The position numbers and the translations under genes were made by a program. A DNA stretch of 64,000 bases from Tritrichomonas musculus (lineage: Eukaryota; Parabasalia; Tritrichomonadida; Tritrichomonadidae), in the NCBI GenBank assembly GCA_039105265.1, contig JAPFFF010000021.1, positions 62,001 through 126,000 of the forward strand. Reading direction: 5' to 3'. Each line of letters starts with the position of its first letter. Position 1 is the first letter of the stretch. Under the pieces are notes generated by a model. That model did not search any database. It worked only from the letters and a program-made list of their open reading frames with translations, and had not been told where the DNA came from. Shown piece by piece: positions 1 through 10,715 of the stretch.

Positions 1-295
1 TAAAAATATGATTTCCTTCCTGTAAATAATATACATAGACAAAATATCACAAACTGTGATCATTTTTAGGTTTTGATATAAAGTATTCTTATATATATAT
101 ATATATAAACCATTCAAATTTAAATCAGCCAATGAACTATTTGAGAGGAATTCAATTATTTCGTTTTGAGAGATAATCTGATAATTTTTTTTTTAAAAAA
201 AAAAAAACTTTCATTATTAGTAAAAACTTTCATTACCATGAAAAGAAACCACTTAAAATTTAAGGATTAGATTTGTAAAAAATAAAATAAAATTT

Positions 296-2887
296 TTAAT
301 CGCAATCAGCATCAGGATTATGGCTATCATTTTCTTCTTCTTCTTCATCGTCATCACTCTCTTCCTTGTCATTCATTTGATAAATTATTTCATTAATAAT
401 TGCTGGATGCTCATTCCAGCAGTGCTCACAAAGATTACTTTTTGAATCCAAAGGATTGTTGCACATGTAGCATTTCTTCTTTGAAACTGACACTCTTCCT
501 GTCAAATTCAAAAAGCTCAAGAATAATTCTTTCACATTCATCTCGGCATCATCTGCAACCTCGCTTGCATTGAAATGTTTTTGACAGTGTTCGATGAACT
601 TTCTAGCATATGAACTCTTGAATTTTTGGCACTTTTTACATTGGAGTTTGTTTCCTTTTACAACGGACAAACAGCGAAGCACTGCGAACTTAAGAAGGTC
701 GAAATCTAAGCCAATCATAGAGAGCACCATGTCAGGATTTGAATTCCAGAACTGGTCTACATCAACTTTTTCTGAATTGCGGAGCTTTTTGAGAGAAACC
801 GCTTTCTTAACCAATTCTCGTTTTGGATTCGATTTCCGAATTTTCGGCTGCCAGAAAGTCTCGCTTTTGCGCGGGAAATAATTCGGATAGCACTGATAGA
901 GAGCCACAACATCGAAGGCTGAATAAATAACCTGTATCTTCTTCAACTTCTTCGAATTCCAATTCGAGCATGACACTTTTTTATCCTTGAAGAGCTCAGA
1001 CGGTTTTCCCCCGAATTTTTCGACCATTTTCTCAAAATTGAGAGAGAATTTGTATGGTCGCAGTCGTGTCAATTCGACGTCTTCGATGTTCATTTCAAAG
1101 TCGTCACCGAAGAATCGCCTCAGACGATCCATGTCACCAGGGATTCCTTTCGCAACGAACTTCAAACCGTTTTCTTTTGACAAAAAATGCATCATTTCTT
1201 CATTTTTCTCATTTTTTCTCTGCCGAAACAAAAACGCGCCTTTCGAACAACAAAACTGAAACAGACAGACTGGCGCCGCCTCGACTCTATTCAGTGGCAG
1301 ATACTCCATATCGAAGAAGATAACATCATCGCACGAAATCAGTGGTGCGTACTTCTGGATGTCATTCACGGCGTCGAGCAAATAAACCTTTGAAAACTGG
1401 CCAGGAAAGAACTCAATCTCAGCAAACGATTCCAAAGTCCACTTAGAATCGCCGAATGAAGAAAGGGGAGTCTCTTCATTAAAGGATATTTTGCCATAGT
1501 CAATATTTTGGCCTTTCGGATCGTAATCGTCGCTTTCATCTTGATCCTGCTCGAAATCGACTTCCTCAAAAAAGTGTTGCTCAACTTGGCTTTCAATAAT
1601 TGGCGGAAGATTCTCATAGCAGAGCGAAAGGCCGTATGCAATGAAGGCCGTGTGCAGGACCTGTCGAAAAGGAAGATTTCTCAGTCCCCATTTTTTTGCG
1701 CTGTCCATTCGGAACTCTTTCTCGCTGTAAGAAAGCTGTGTTTTACAGTGTTTCTTGATGAAATTGAAATGGTTCGCAAATTGACCTTTCGGAACACGCG
1801 TGCGAGAGATGTCTTCAATGTCTGTCTCAATGTCGTAGCCGAACATTTTCTCAAGATTCATTCGAAGATACATTACACCAAATGTATAGAATTTTTGATC
1901 GTCTTTTTTACTCAAAAAGTGGCGAATTTGATCGTTCCCTTTCGCGTTCTTGCAATGGAAGACAAAGACGCCTGAAAGGCCGCAGAAAGTTATCACGTTA
2001 ATCGGAACATCGCCGTCTTCGTAGATGTCAAATGGTGTGGACTCAAAATCTGCAAAAATTAAACGGTCGTTTGACAGTGATTCGAGCGGTTTGGAACAGT
2101 CAGAATCACCATCAAATAAGGTCACTTCAACTGGAGGTTCTGTTTGGCTGAATTGAACTTTGTATGTGGAATTAATGGGCCACTTTTTGTTAACATATTT
2201 TTTGGGTAAAATTCCTTTGTCGAAGACGATCAAATTCCCCTCAATTTCGGATTCCTCCTCTGATTTGTTTTTTTCATCTCCTAATGAGCTTTTGTACTTG
2301 GGATAGAGTAAAGAGAGAGAATATGGCCAGAATGAGGATGTAAGTATTTGTTTCATAGTGATTTCGTTGATTGATTTTCGAAAATCAAAATTAACTTTGG
2401 ATTCTCCATTGTATTGAGCAAAAAAACTTGGAATGTCTTGAGTATTGGGTATTTTTTGAAAAAAATCTGTATAATTGATATGAAAATTTTTACCAAAAAA
2501 TTGTGATAATATCTTCCTAATGAAAATACCTTGAAAGCCAATAAATTGTAGATTTTTCTTCCCAAAAAATACCTTAAGTTGCTTGTTTGGCTCACATCCT
2601 ATTTGTCTAATATTATAAACGCCTGATTTGCAACAGAATGTGAATAGAACAAACGATGGACATCCTTTTTTTGATTTAGAAAGCCCAAAATCAACAAATA
2701 TTATTTGGTCTTTGGAAATGGTTTCAAATATTTCTTTCAAATTGCAGGTGGTGTCGTATAAAAAAACTGGTACTAATTTTCCCGAATAAAATTCAACTAA
2801 ATACGAATCACCTATAGCCCATTCCATAGAGGCATAAGAATTTAGGATAGAATCTCCTTCAAAATGAATTTCGTCTTTAAAACTCAT
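296..2887 (-). CDS. Protein with three tandem WRN/RNase D-like 3'-5' exonuclease domains and a C-terminal zinc-binding region
   Basis: The 863-residue frame holds three related DEDDy-exonuclease-like domains at about residues 25-200, 235-430 and 485-675. Only the third keeps all the motifs seen in WRN-type exonucleases: D526/E528 (exo I, FFDMEY), D585 (exo II, GIPGDMDRL) and Y655/D659 (exo III, YSAFD), plus an SNW motif just upstream. In domain 1 the exo I glutamate is glycine and the exo II and III acids are missing. Domain 2 keeps DFE but loses exo II and III. Two Cys clusters follow, CKKCQKF..HCQKH near 750-771 and CYMCNNP..CEHCWNEH near 806-827, then an acidic tail of Asp/Glu. The likely role is RNA or DNA 3' trimming by domain 3, with domains 1-2 structural or binding; that is inference. 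The start ATG at 2887 lies 14 nt inside a TIR-bounded element edge. GC is clearly higher over about 700-2100 than over the N-terminal third. Confidence 0.8.
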   Translation of the reverse strand: MSFKDEIHFEGDSILNSYASMEWAIGDSYLVEFYSGKLVPVFLYDTTCNLKEIFETISKDQIIFVDFGLSKSKKGCPSFVLFTFCCKSGVYNIRQIGCEPNKQLKVFFGKKNLQFIGFQGIFIRKILSQFFGKNFHINYTDFFQKIPNTQDIPSFFAQYNGESKVNFDFRKSINEITMKQILTSSFWPYSLSLLYPKYKSSLGDEKNKSEEESEIEGNLIVFDKGILPKKYVNKKWPINSTYKVQFSQTEPPVEVTLFDGDSDCSKPLESLSNDRLIFADFESTPFDIYEDGDVPINVITFCGLSGVFVFHCKNAKGNDQIRHFLSKKDDQKFYTFGVMYLRMNLEKMFGYDIETDIEDISRTRVPKGQFANHFNFIKKHCKTQLSYSEKEFRMDSAKKWGLRNLPFRQVLHTAFIAYGLSLCYENLPPIIESQVEQHFFEEVDFEQDQDESDDYDPKGQNIDYGKISFNEETPLSSFGDSKWTLESFAEIEFFPGQFSKVYLLDAVNDIQKYAPLISCDDVIFFDMEYLPLNRVEAAPVCLFQFCCSKGAFLFRQRKNEKNEEMMHFLSKENGLKFVAKGIPGDMDRLRRFFGDDFEMNIEDVELTRLRPYKFSLNFEKMVEKFGGKPSELFKDKKVSCSNWNSKKLKKIQVIYSAFDVVALYQCYPNYFPRKSETFWQPKIRKSNPKRELVKKAVSLKKLRNSEKVDVDQFWNSNPDMVLSMIGLDFDLLKFAVLRCLSVVKGNKLQCKKCQKFKSSYARKFIEHCQKHFNASEVADDAEMNVKELFLSFLNLTGRVSVSKKKCYMCNNPLDSKSNLCEHCWNEHPAIINEIIYQMNDKEESDDDEEEEENDSHNPDADCD

Positions 2888-2900
2888 TTAATTATACAAA

Positions 2901-3844
2901 TCACTCAATCCACTTTTGCTAAAAACTACAAACGCTCAATTTGGATGTTCACAAGTGGATTTGCATGCCATTCTGTGTTAATCCAAATGTTAACCATATA
3001 AACAAGCCTAGTCTTTGAGATTTTAAATAGGTCAGTCTACTCATCATAATATCTAAATATATTTTGTTAACTTTTTGTTCAACTTGTTCAAAATCGTTTA
3101 TAAGCAGAGTATCATTCATGAAACATTTTTCGTATATTAAATCAAACCAGAGTTGAAAGGAAATTATAAAAAAGATATCATTAAATCGATAAAAGATAAA
3201 TTAACGTACAAAAAAAAAATTTATAAGTTGTTAATTTTTGTTAAAACCATGTTTTTCTTGTTTAATTTCAAAATTACTAAATATATCGTAGCTAAAACAT
3301 AATCATGTCAAAAAAATGTTTTTTTTGCCAATTATTATTTAATAAAAATAATCAATTATAATTCATTTTTTATTAAATATAAAATATATTATAATATACA
3401 TTATATATAAAATAAAAATCATATTTTTTGATTTTTGAAATGCAAAATGAGGAGGAAAAAAGTTTTCATTCATGAAAAAAATTGAAAAAAATAAACATTA
3501 AAAATTTAACTTTTTAAAGTATCATATAAATAATATCAATTCAAATTTCAATGATTTAAAATTTAATTTTTAACTTTTTGATATAAAATTTATCTGTAAT
3601 TTTATTTGATTGTTTTTTTTAAAAAATGATTTTTAAGTGATGATTTTAATATTTTTAATATCAATGATAAAAATAATTTAAAAAAATTAACATTGTGGAA
3701 ATAAACAAAAAAATATCTCTGTGGAGTAATAAGCTATAATAATAAGGCAAAATACAAATAATACAAGGCAAAATACAAAATTGAATAGTTTTGTAGTGCT
3801 ACAAAAATACTGTATTTTTTTTGTAGTAAAAGTGGATTGAGTGA
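2901..3844. mobile_element. TIR-bounded DNA transposon remnant (Tc1/mariner-like, tentative)
   Basis: The ends are inverted copies: TCACTCAATCCACTTTT reads inward from 2901 and again, on the minus strand, from 3844, with similarity continuing for about 25 nt (GCTA versus ACTA, then A-rich). The element is about 944 bp. On the minus strand near 2950-3170 a short open stretch contains LWFDLIYEKCFMND followed by a helical tail ending near SQRLGLF. This resembles the C-terminal end of mariner-type transposases, but the match is weak and by eye. The rest is AT-rich with no further coding signal, so the element is decayed and non-autonomous. Its left end lies 14 nt upstream of the exonuclease gene's start codon. 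Confidence 0.6.
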
Positions 3845-4439
3845 ATGAATTTTTTTTTTTTTTTTTTTTTTTTTTTTGATTTTATGAATATCTTCATTAT
3901 TAATACCAAAATAAGAATAGTTTTCAAAAATAATGAATTTTTAAAAATTTAAAAAAAATAATAATGGTAAAAATTTAAAATATAATGAGATATTTTAATT
4001 TTTAGTTTTTGACCATATTTATCAAATTTTTGGCCATTTTTCATTTTTTTAAAAAATTGCATGTGTTGGAACAGGTGATGGAATGGTAAACCCAAAGACA
4101 ATTAAATCGAGACTAGATAAACTTAATACATACAACAGAGTTTCATTTCTACTCATGTCTTCCTCATAGATTTAGATTAATGATTCTGTGAAAGACAATA
4201 TATTAAATCTAATTGCTTCTAATAAATTTATGTAATTTTGCTTTTTAAATATAATATATTGATTCTTTTAATATGCTAATTTTGATGATACAATTAATTA
4301 TATATTAAGATATATCTTATATTAGTTATTTCTCAGAAAAATTAAGATATAAAAATTAATAGCAAAAAAGTCATCTTAAAGATCTTTTAATAATCTTTTA
4401 AGTAATTGTCCAAAAAAAATCAGTTGGACTTATTATTCA
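3845..4439. other. Intergenic AT-rich sequence, nothing recognised
   Basis: A 24-nt poly-T tract at about 3849-3877 follows the transposon end. The rest is AT-rich unique sequence with no frame longer than a few dozen codons and no RNA gene that I can recognise. Confidence 0.5.
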
Positions 4440-5350
4440 ATTGCCTTTTGATTCAATAAGTTGATCATTTCATCTCTCTTGGAGTTTAATAAACCGGTAA
4501 TTTCATAAAATTAAAAAAAAAAATCAGATTAATAAATTAAAGATAAAACTTGTTCTTGTCTATTCACGCTGATTTTTGGATGTTTCAATAAAGTCGTGAT
4601 AACCTCAAGATTTCCTTTTTCAACAGCATAGTTCAATAATGTTTTATGAAAATATATTAATTATATTAAAATATTAAAACATCCAAAATTTCGATTAAAA
4701 ATTTAATTGAAATTTCATCTCCATCAATGACTTTAAGGTTTGCATCAATTTGAGGATAATCCAATAAAAGAGTTACGTTAATGCACCATATAAAATTGTA
4801 TTAAAATCTAAAAATTTCCTGGCGAAGTTGTTCTTTTTTGGAAAAAATGCATATTATTAGGTTATAATAAGAATTTTGATATCGCGCGTTGCATAAATAT
4901 TGCTAACAATAACAAGAATATTTTATTTGGTATGCATATTTTGCAAATTCCTGAGATGCTAATTTGAAAATAAACTTTATAATTAGCTTGGAAACAACAT
5001 TCGAGATTTATTGGATCTTTGAACTAATAAAATTGCTGGTTCATCCTTTTTTGACGATGAATTTGGGTCATTGGATCTAAATGTATATATTTGCTTTTGG
5101 ATCTTAAATTATTCAATTTTTAAAATTTTAGCTTTTTTTTCAAAAAGTTGATATATAACACAAAAAGTTATGTTCCAGTCAGAGTGATTTCTTTCTTCAT
5201 ATCTTCTATATTTAAAATATTCTTTTGGGGACATTTTTCTTCAGATTATCTTTGTGTGAATTTAAATAAGCTTCCAAATGCTCATGAATATATATTTCAT
5301 TGTTTTCCAAAAGAATAAACGATTCTTCTTCAATTTGCAAATTGAATTGC
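4440..5350 (-). pseudogene. Decayed DUF3447/ankyrin gene fragments
   Basis: On the minus strand, 4550-4645 encodes one ankyrin unit of exactly 32 codons (KTLLNYAVEKGNLEVITTLL...). A second partial unit lies at about 4680-4790 (VTLLLDYPQIDANLK). Further upstream, about 5220-5345, an open stretch (IEEESFILLENNEIYIHEHL) resembles the head region of the same family. The pieces are separated by stops and low-complexity DNA. The 32-codon unit length matches the ankyrin arrays at 16-21 kb and 33-35 kb, so this looks like the relic of a related gene. No intact start or continuous frame remains. Confidence 0.55.
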
Positions 5351-5480
5351 GTTTATTTATCTTTTGAAAAAGTTTATTATTTTTCATATAAAAAATGGAG
5401 AATATCTTGATTTTTTATGTAATAAATAATATTACAAAACGTCTAATGAAAATATATTGATTAATCAAATATAAAATGAA

Positions 5481-5518
<38 letters not shown>

Positions 5519-5682
5519 CATACTTTTTGAATATCAAAACACCTGTATTTACAATCAAAAATTCTCAACTTTCCGTTGATCTTTCTCAATTTTGAGAATT
5601 GTTGGTTCGATGATGGTCGATTAAGGTATCATAAGAATAAAAAAAATTAAAAAAAATTATTTATATTTTTAACAATTTATTT
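5351..5682. other. Intergenic, 30-nt poly-A tract
   Basis: Contains a poly-A run at about 5485-5515. No gene or conserved motif is recognised. Confidence 0.5.
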
Positions 5683-7392
5683 TTATTTGGCTTCAGAGAC
5701 AGGAGGCGGCCAAATCCAGTTATTTGATTTCATGTATTTCAAAGCATCATCCATTTCATTGCATGATTCAAAATAGTGCCGCATTGGAATGATTTTCCAC
5801 TCATTTCGAACAAATTCGAATCTAAAACAAATTGCAAAATGAGCACTCCAAGAATCAGAATAAATTGGATTTTCAAATAGTAATGTCTCACTTCGATTCG
5901 AATATTGTGTAATCATAAAGAATCCATTTTGAAATGCTGATTGGAGATATGTGTTGCAATGGATGTAATAAACAAGAACTTTAGTCTTTTCAATTTGATT
6001 GAAATTTAATGTGAGAACTGTATTCCAATTAAAGCGAGTTGGTAGATATGATTTGAGTTTCTTTTCTGGATTCTGTTTTAGCAATTGATTATCAAATATG
6101 GCTGCAAATTTGGGACATTTTTTCCCTGTATCTTTATCATATGTAATGAAATTCTGCTGCCAATAGTCAACATAGGCAGCATCACCAACTGTATTAGTCG
6201 TAGATCCACCTACATAAACTCTGAATAATGAATCAGGTTGAAGATTGTAATCAGAAAGTGTTTTTGGTAGAGAAATTGGTTCATTAATAGGTAAAATGAT
6301 TTTTCTCAAAAAGTTAGTATTTTCAATGTCAGGTATTGTATGTGCTTTTTCAATTATTTGTGAACCTAATTCAATTTCTGAGCTTATTCTTTCTGTGTAA
6401 TCTTGTGTGGAATAATTCATTATTTTAGATTTATCAAATGTAATGCTTTCTGTTTCATTTGGAAAACGATTGAATTGACATTTGTTTGAATTGCTGTCAA
6501 AAAAGAGATAATACGGAATAAAGTATTTTTTATCAGGAACGACATCAACATCAATTGTTTTAGCTAGAATTGTGCTTTGATTCTTTTTCTTGGTCTTAAT
6601 AAAGCATTTATCAGCAACATGAACTAATTCGCCCATTTTTTCATATATAAAATTTAATGTTACTTTTCCAATGAACTTTGAAACATTTAAAATGAAAAAT
6701 GTGTATTTTCCTTTTATTCTTGGGATTGAAAGCGAATGAATTTGACTTAATCCTGTTGGCCCAAGAAAACAACGATCTAATGAACTTTTTCCAACAATTT
6801 CCCATGGAGTCTCTTTATTTAAACTGTAATAATATCCGAGTCTTCTGTTTCCATTTTCGTTTGGAAGTGAGTATGCTTGCAAAATTTCAATTTCAACTGG
6901 CTTTTCATCATGATTAAGAGATGGAGAAAAAGTTGTGTAAATATGGAGAATTGGATTTGTTGAAAATGATAATTTGATTTGATTTTTTGGATAAACGGTC
7001 GGTATATAAGTAAATGACAAGGTAAGCTTTGCGTCTGAAGTTTTTGATGATTTGATTGGAAACTCATTTATTATACCACTTCCTGGATTACTTAAAATTT
7101 GATTTCCAGGTGAACTTGAAATGAATTGAACAAAATTAAATGTAACTGAACCAATAAATATATTATTATCATTAGATTCAAGACCATAAAGAAAGAAACG
7201 CAGATGAATTATTTTAAATAAGTCAGCATTAAAATCAAGATCCCATTGTGGATTAGTAGATTTGTCTTTACTTTTATATGTTCCATAAAAAAAACGATAT
7301 GATGAATACGAATAACAAGAAATGGTGGTTTTTCGTTGTTTGTTCTTAAAGATAGGGATATTGTTGGCTTCAAGAACTCTGATGTTAATCAT
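5683..7392 (-). CDS. C2-domain protein with a possible TerD-like C-terminal region
   Basis: The 569-residue frame starts with a compact C2 domain (residues 1-95: MINIRVLEANNIP... KSKDKSTNPQWDLDF... FFLYGL). It has the usual NPxW core and a beta-sandwich pattern, but few of the calcium-binding aspartates. A second beta-rich, C2-like region follows at about 145-265. The C-terminal part (about 385-569) reads VLVYYIHCNTYL, then SAHFAICFRFEFVRNEWKI; the latter resembles the hydrophobic strand and xxW strand of TerD-type calcium-binding domains. That second assignment is tentative. A likely role is calcium- or lipid-dependent membrane association. There is no signal peptide or membrane segment. AACTTTTTAA lies about 50 nt upstream of the start. 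Confidence 0.65.
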   Translation of the reverse strand: MINIRVLEANNIPIFKNKQRKTTISCYSYSSYRFFYGTYKSKDKSTNPQWDLDFNADLFKIIHLRFFLYGLESNDNNIFIGSVTFNFVQFISSSPGNQILSNPGSGIINEFPIKSSKTSDAKLTLSFTYIPTVYPKNQIKLSFSTNPILHIYTTFSPSLNHDEKPVEIEILQAYSLPNENGNRRLGYYYSLNKETPWEIVGKSSLDRCFLGPTGLSQIHSLSIPRIKGKYTFFILNVSKFIGKVTLNFIYEKMGELVHVADKCFIKTKKKNQSTILAKTIDVDVVPDKKYFIPYYLFFDSNSNKCQFNRFPNETESITFDKSKIMNYSTQDYTERISSEIELGSQIIEKAHTIPDIENTNFLRKIILPINEPISLPKTLSDYNLQPDSLFRVYVGGSTTNTVGDAAYVDYWQQNFITYDKDTGKKCPKFAAIFDNQLLKQNPEKKLKSYLPTRFNWNTVLTLNFNQIEKTKVLVYYIHCNTYLQSAFQNGFFMITQYSNRSETLLFENPIYSDSWSAHFAICFRFEFVRNEWKIIPMRHYFESCNEMDDALKYMKSNNWIWPPPVSEAK

Positions 7393-8741
7393 ACTTGTAT
7401 AAAAAATAAATAGTCATTCGTAATTATAAAAATATCGTCAATAACTTTTTAAATAAAATGAAATAATTATCATTCAATAAATTCTATAAGAATTGAAAAA
7501 AATATAAAATTAATATAATATAAAAAAAAATTGTTCTTTTTTTATAACAACAATTATGGATTATTTTATAATTTTAAATTTTTCATAAATGTTAAATGTG
7601 TAATATAGGCATTATATATTTTTAAAAGGTTATTTTGATGAAATTTATATTGCAAAAATTATATTTTAAGAATTTAAAGAAAAAATTTTTCACAACTTTT
7701 TGAATTTTCTTTTTGAAGTATCCTTTGAAATCATATTCAAATAATAAAAATTTTACAAATGTCAAAAGTTTAAAAATTACAATCATTTTGAGATTTTATT
7801 TTATTTTAACTAGACTTCACTTTTTGTACCAACCTTGTTCTACAAAGAACGATAGAAAAAATACAAGGTTTGTACAATGTATTTTTTATTGAAAATATTG
7901 AATACATAAAATAATCATATCTCTGAAAAAAGATAATATACCAAATAATATTTTGTGAATAAATAAAATATCAATTAAATTATTTAATAAAACCATTTTT
8001 GCAAAAGTAAAATGCAATTTTTAAAAATCATTTTTGGCAAAGGTGAAATGATTGACCATTTTATAAAAAGAAAATAATCACTCTGTGAGCAAACCAATTC
8101 ACATTACTCAAGATTTCTTGATTATTTACTATTATAATATTGTTTTAAAAACTTTTAATTCCTTTTTAACATATAAAACCAATACTAAAAAGCGATTATA
8201 TAAAATATAAACTAAAGAGCCTCAAAATTTTAATTTTATCTGTTAAATGATTTTTTTAATAAAGTTTAATTTGAAAACTTGATATTTTTACCAAAAACGT
8301 GCAAATACAACAACCAAAATAAGGATTAAAGAATATAAACGTTAAAAAGTTACGTTAATGAATTTGTGATGTGAAAAAAGTAAAGGCTAATTTTAACTGA
8401 TTATTACTAAATATTTATACAAAATAATTCATTGAAAATTTTCTGTAAATTCAAAACTCCTTTCAATTGATTCTTTTTAAATATCTTTTTAATGTTATTT
8501 TGAAATAGAATTATTTTAATAAAACATTTGTTTAATAAAACACTTCATTTTTAAAATCCATAAATGAAATATCTTACATTAAAACTTTGAAGATAAAAAA
8601 AAATTATCATGATCTATAATAGAATCAATGTAAATTAACATTTTTATATAATTTCTGCATTTTTAAATAATCAAATTTTTCTGGATGTAAATCTTTCTTA
8701 AAAAAATGACTTTACATCGATTAAAAAAAAACTATGAATAA
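7393..8741. other. Intergenic AT-rich stretch
   Basis: About 1.35 kb of AT-rich sequence. A short inverted pair, ACCTTGT near 7834 and ACAAGGT near 7862, could form a hairpin. Degraded sequence just before 8742 may be the lost 5' half of the following ankyrin gene, but no frame survives. Confidence 0.4.
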
Positions 8742-9779
8742 ATCAATAAGCTGCAAAATTCAAAACTTAAATCTTCGATATATGAAACGAATTCATTTCT
8801 TATTAAAAACGAATCAATAACATTGATTGAGTATACCGCATTTTATGGATCAATTCAAATTTTTCAATATTTACAGAAAAATGGAATTAAATTAAAGCCA
8901 TCTCTATGGAATTATGCAGTTCATGGATGAAATGGAGAAATAATTCATATTCTTGAAGAAAATAAAATTGAACCACCAAGTAAAAAATACCAAAATTGTT
9001 TGATTAAATCAATAGAATTTCATCAAAATGATATGGCCAATTATATTCTCAATAATTTTGTTGAAAACAGAGATGAAATTTCAAACGTTCTTCTCAAACA
9101 TCGTCTTAAGTATCATAACTTTGCATTTATTGATTCAAAATTAATCGGAAAATCATGTTTTAGTTTTTTATGTGAATTTGATTATCCAGATTTGATTGAT
9201 ATTTTAATTGAAAAAGTTGATATTGATGTTAATCATAAAGAGCTTATTAAAGAAGAAATAGAAGTAATAGAAAAAGAAGAGGAAGAAGAAGAAGAACAAA
9301 ATGAAATTAATATAAATGAATACAATGAAATAACACCGTTATCTATGGCATTAGAAAGCAATAATATTGAAGTCTTTAAAAATTTATTTGCAAATGAAAA
9401 ACTTGATGTCAATCTAAAAAGTAAGTATTCAAGGTCATCCTGTTTGCGCAATCATGACAAATTCTTTGTTGGATATGATGATAGCGATGATGATGATGAT
9501 AATGGTGATATTAAATATAATCACATTAATGAATCAGAAAAAACAGCATTATTTATTGCGATTGAAAAAAACAATGAAGAGATTCTGAAACTTTTATTAT
9601 CAAATAAAAATATTGATGTTAATATTAGAAACAAATACATAAATAAGTCAGAATCCAAATTATCAGATGGTGAAACTCTAGAAATAAAAGAAAAAACAGC
9701 TTTATATTTTGCCGTTGAAAAAGGTAATTCTAACATTGTCGAGCTTTTATTGCAAAATGAAAATAATTTTTATTTATAA
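8742..9779 (+). pseudogene. DUF3447/ankyrin-repeat protein, 5'-decayed
   Basis: The frame is open from 8742 after a TAA and carries one in-frame TGA at 8928-8930 (YAVHG-stop-NGEIIHILEEN). It then runs open to the stop at 9779. It begins in the middle of the family head (SSIYETNSFLIKN, LIEYTAFYGSIQIFQYL), as found in the 22-kb and 32-kb genes, so the first roughly 200 residues are missing. Downstream come the DUF3447 motif FHQNDMANYI and three ankyrin units of about 32 residues (ITPLSMALESNN, KTALFIAIEKNN, KTALYFAVEKGN). Here the units are joined by short coding linkers rich in Glu, Asp and Lys instead of minisatellite DNA. That makes it a useful contrast to the two arrays. No ATG supports a start near 9000. 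Probably non-functional. Confidence 0.7.
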
Positions 9780-9953
9780 AATATTTTATCTGTTGTATTC
9801 CACATGATGTTTAGAGCATTTCAGTTTGAGAAAAAGACCCAAATGCCTATTAATACAAAAAAAAAGAAAAAAGAAAATTAAAAATTCCATCTAAATATAT
9901 ATATTTATTATACATAAATCTATATCTCTATTACTACTATATAAAAATATAAT

Positions 9954-10715
9954 TTAAAAAGCAAAAAGATCATCTTCTTGGATGCTTGGAAGATTTGTTG
10001 ACCACATTTCTTCCTCTATATTGAAATTTGAAAGCATGTTCTGGAAGCAATCGTCATTTAAGAATGTTTCGTTTTCATCATCCAATATGATTTCATTTTC
10101 ATTGAAAGGTTGAATTGGATCAGTAACAATTTCTTTAGTTTCATTGAAAATTTCATTTTGGGCGAAGGTCTGTACAGGTTCTGGTGCTATTTGGTTGTTT
10201 TCATTCATAAATATATTTACATTGAAAGATTTCACAGACTTGACTGGGATTTCGTTCAATTTATTGCTTTCTTTTAACGATTCAATCTCGAAAGAGTTTG
10301 TGGTGCTTTTAGCTCTCTTTAACGATGACTGATTAATAAGTGATGAATGATGGTTTTTAACGTTAACAGATGATCTTGAGTTAAAACTCTGTGAAATTAA
10401 GGCCCATTTAGGTCCATACTTTTCGAAAAGTTCTAATAATAATTCATCTTCCTCTTTGGTCCATGGGCCATTGACTAATTCTGGACGAAGATAGTTGTTA
10501 TATCTTTCGCGGCATTGACGAGCTGTTCTGTTTTGAAAATGAGTTGCTATTTCGCTCCATTTTGGTTGGGTTTGAGAATTAACAAGAAGCTTAAGTAAAT
10601 AATCTTCTTCTTTGGAAAAACGTGATCTTTGTGGGGCTTCAGGACTTGTGGCCTTTAGTGAACTGCAATTCTCTGAGGCATCAGAAGGTAAGTAGAGCTG
10701 ATTGGAAGCAAACAT
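9954..10715 (-). CDS. Two-repeat Myb DNA-binding protein
   Basis: The 253-residue protein has two adjacent Myb repeats. The first, about residues 32-77 (RFSKEEDYLLKLL... W53 ... RTARQCRERYNNYL), is followed by about 82-127 (GPWTKEEDELLLELF... W85, W104 ... NVKNHHSSL). The second helix-turn-helix of each carries the recognition helix (ARQCRERYNN; SVNVKNHHSS). The C-terminal 120 residues are acidic and Asn/Glu-rich with no other domain, possibly an activation region. Myb factors of this size and two-repeat layout are a large family in trichomonads, some known to bind promoters of adhesin genes; the target here cannot be told. The start follows an A/T-rich leader with no ambiguity, since the first ATG gives a normal N terminus. 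Confidence 0.9.
   Translation of the reverse strand: MFASNQLYLPSDASENCSSLKATSPEAPQRSRFSKEEDYLLKLLVNSQTQPKWSEIATHFQNRTARQCRERYNNYLRPELVNGPWTKEEDELLLELFEKYGPKWALISQSFNSRSSVNVKNHHSSLINQSSLKRAKSTTNSFEIESLKESNKLNEIPVKSVKSFNVNIFMNENNQIAPEPVQTFAQNEIFNETKEIVTDPIQPFNENEIILDDENETFLNDDCFQNMLSNFNIEEEMWSTNLPSIQEDDLFAF

Noticed and set aside
1508-1975. 155-codon plus-strand frame inside the exonuclease gene
   Set aside because: It is the shadow of the minus-strand coding region, with no domain and with the opposite frame fully explained by exonuclease motifs.
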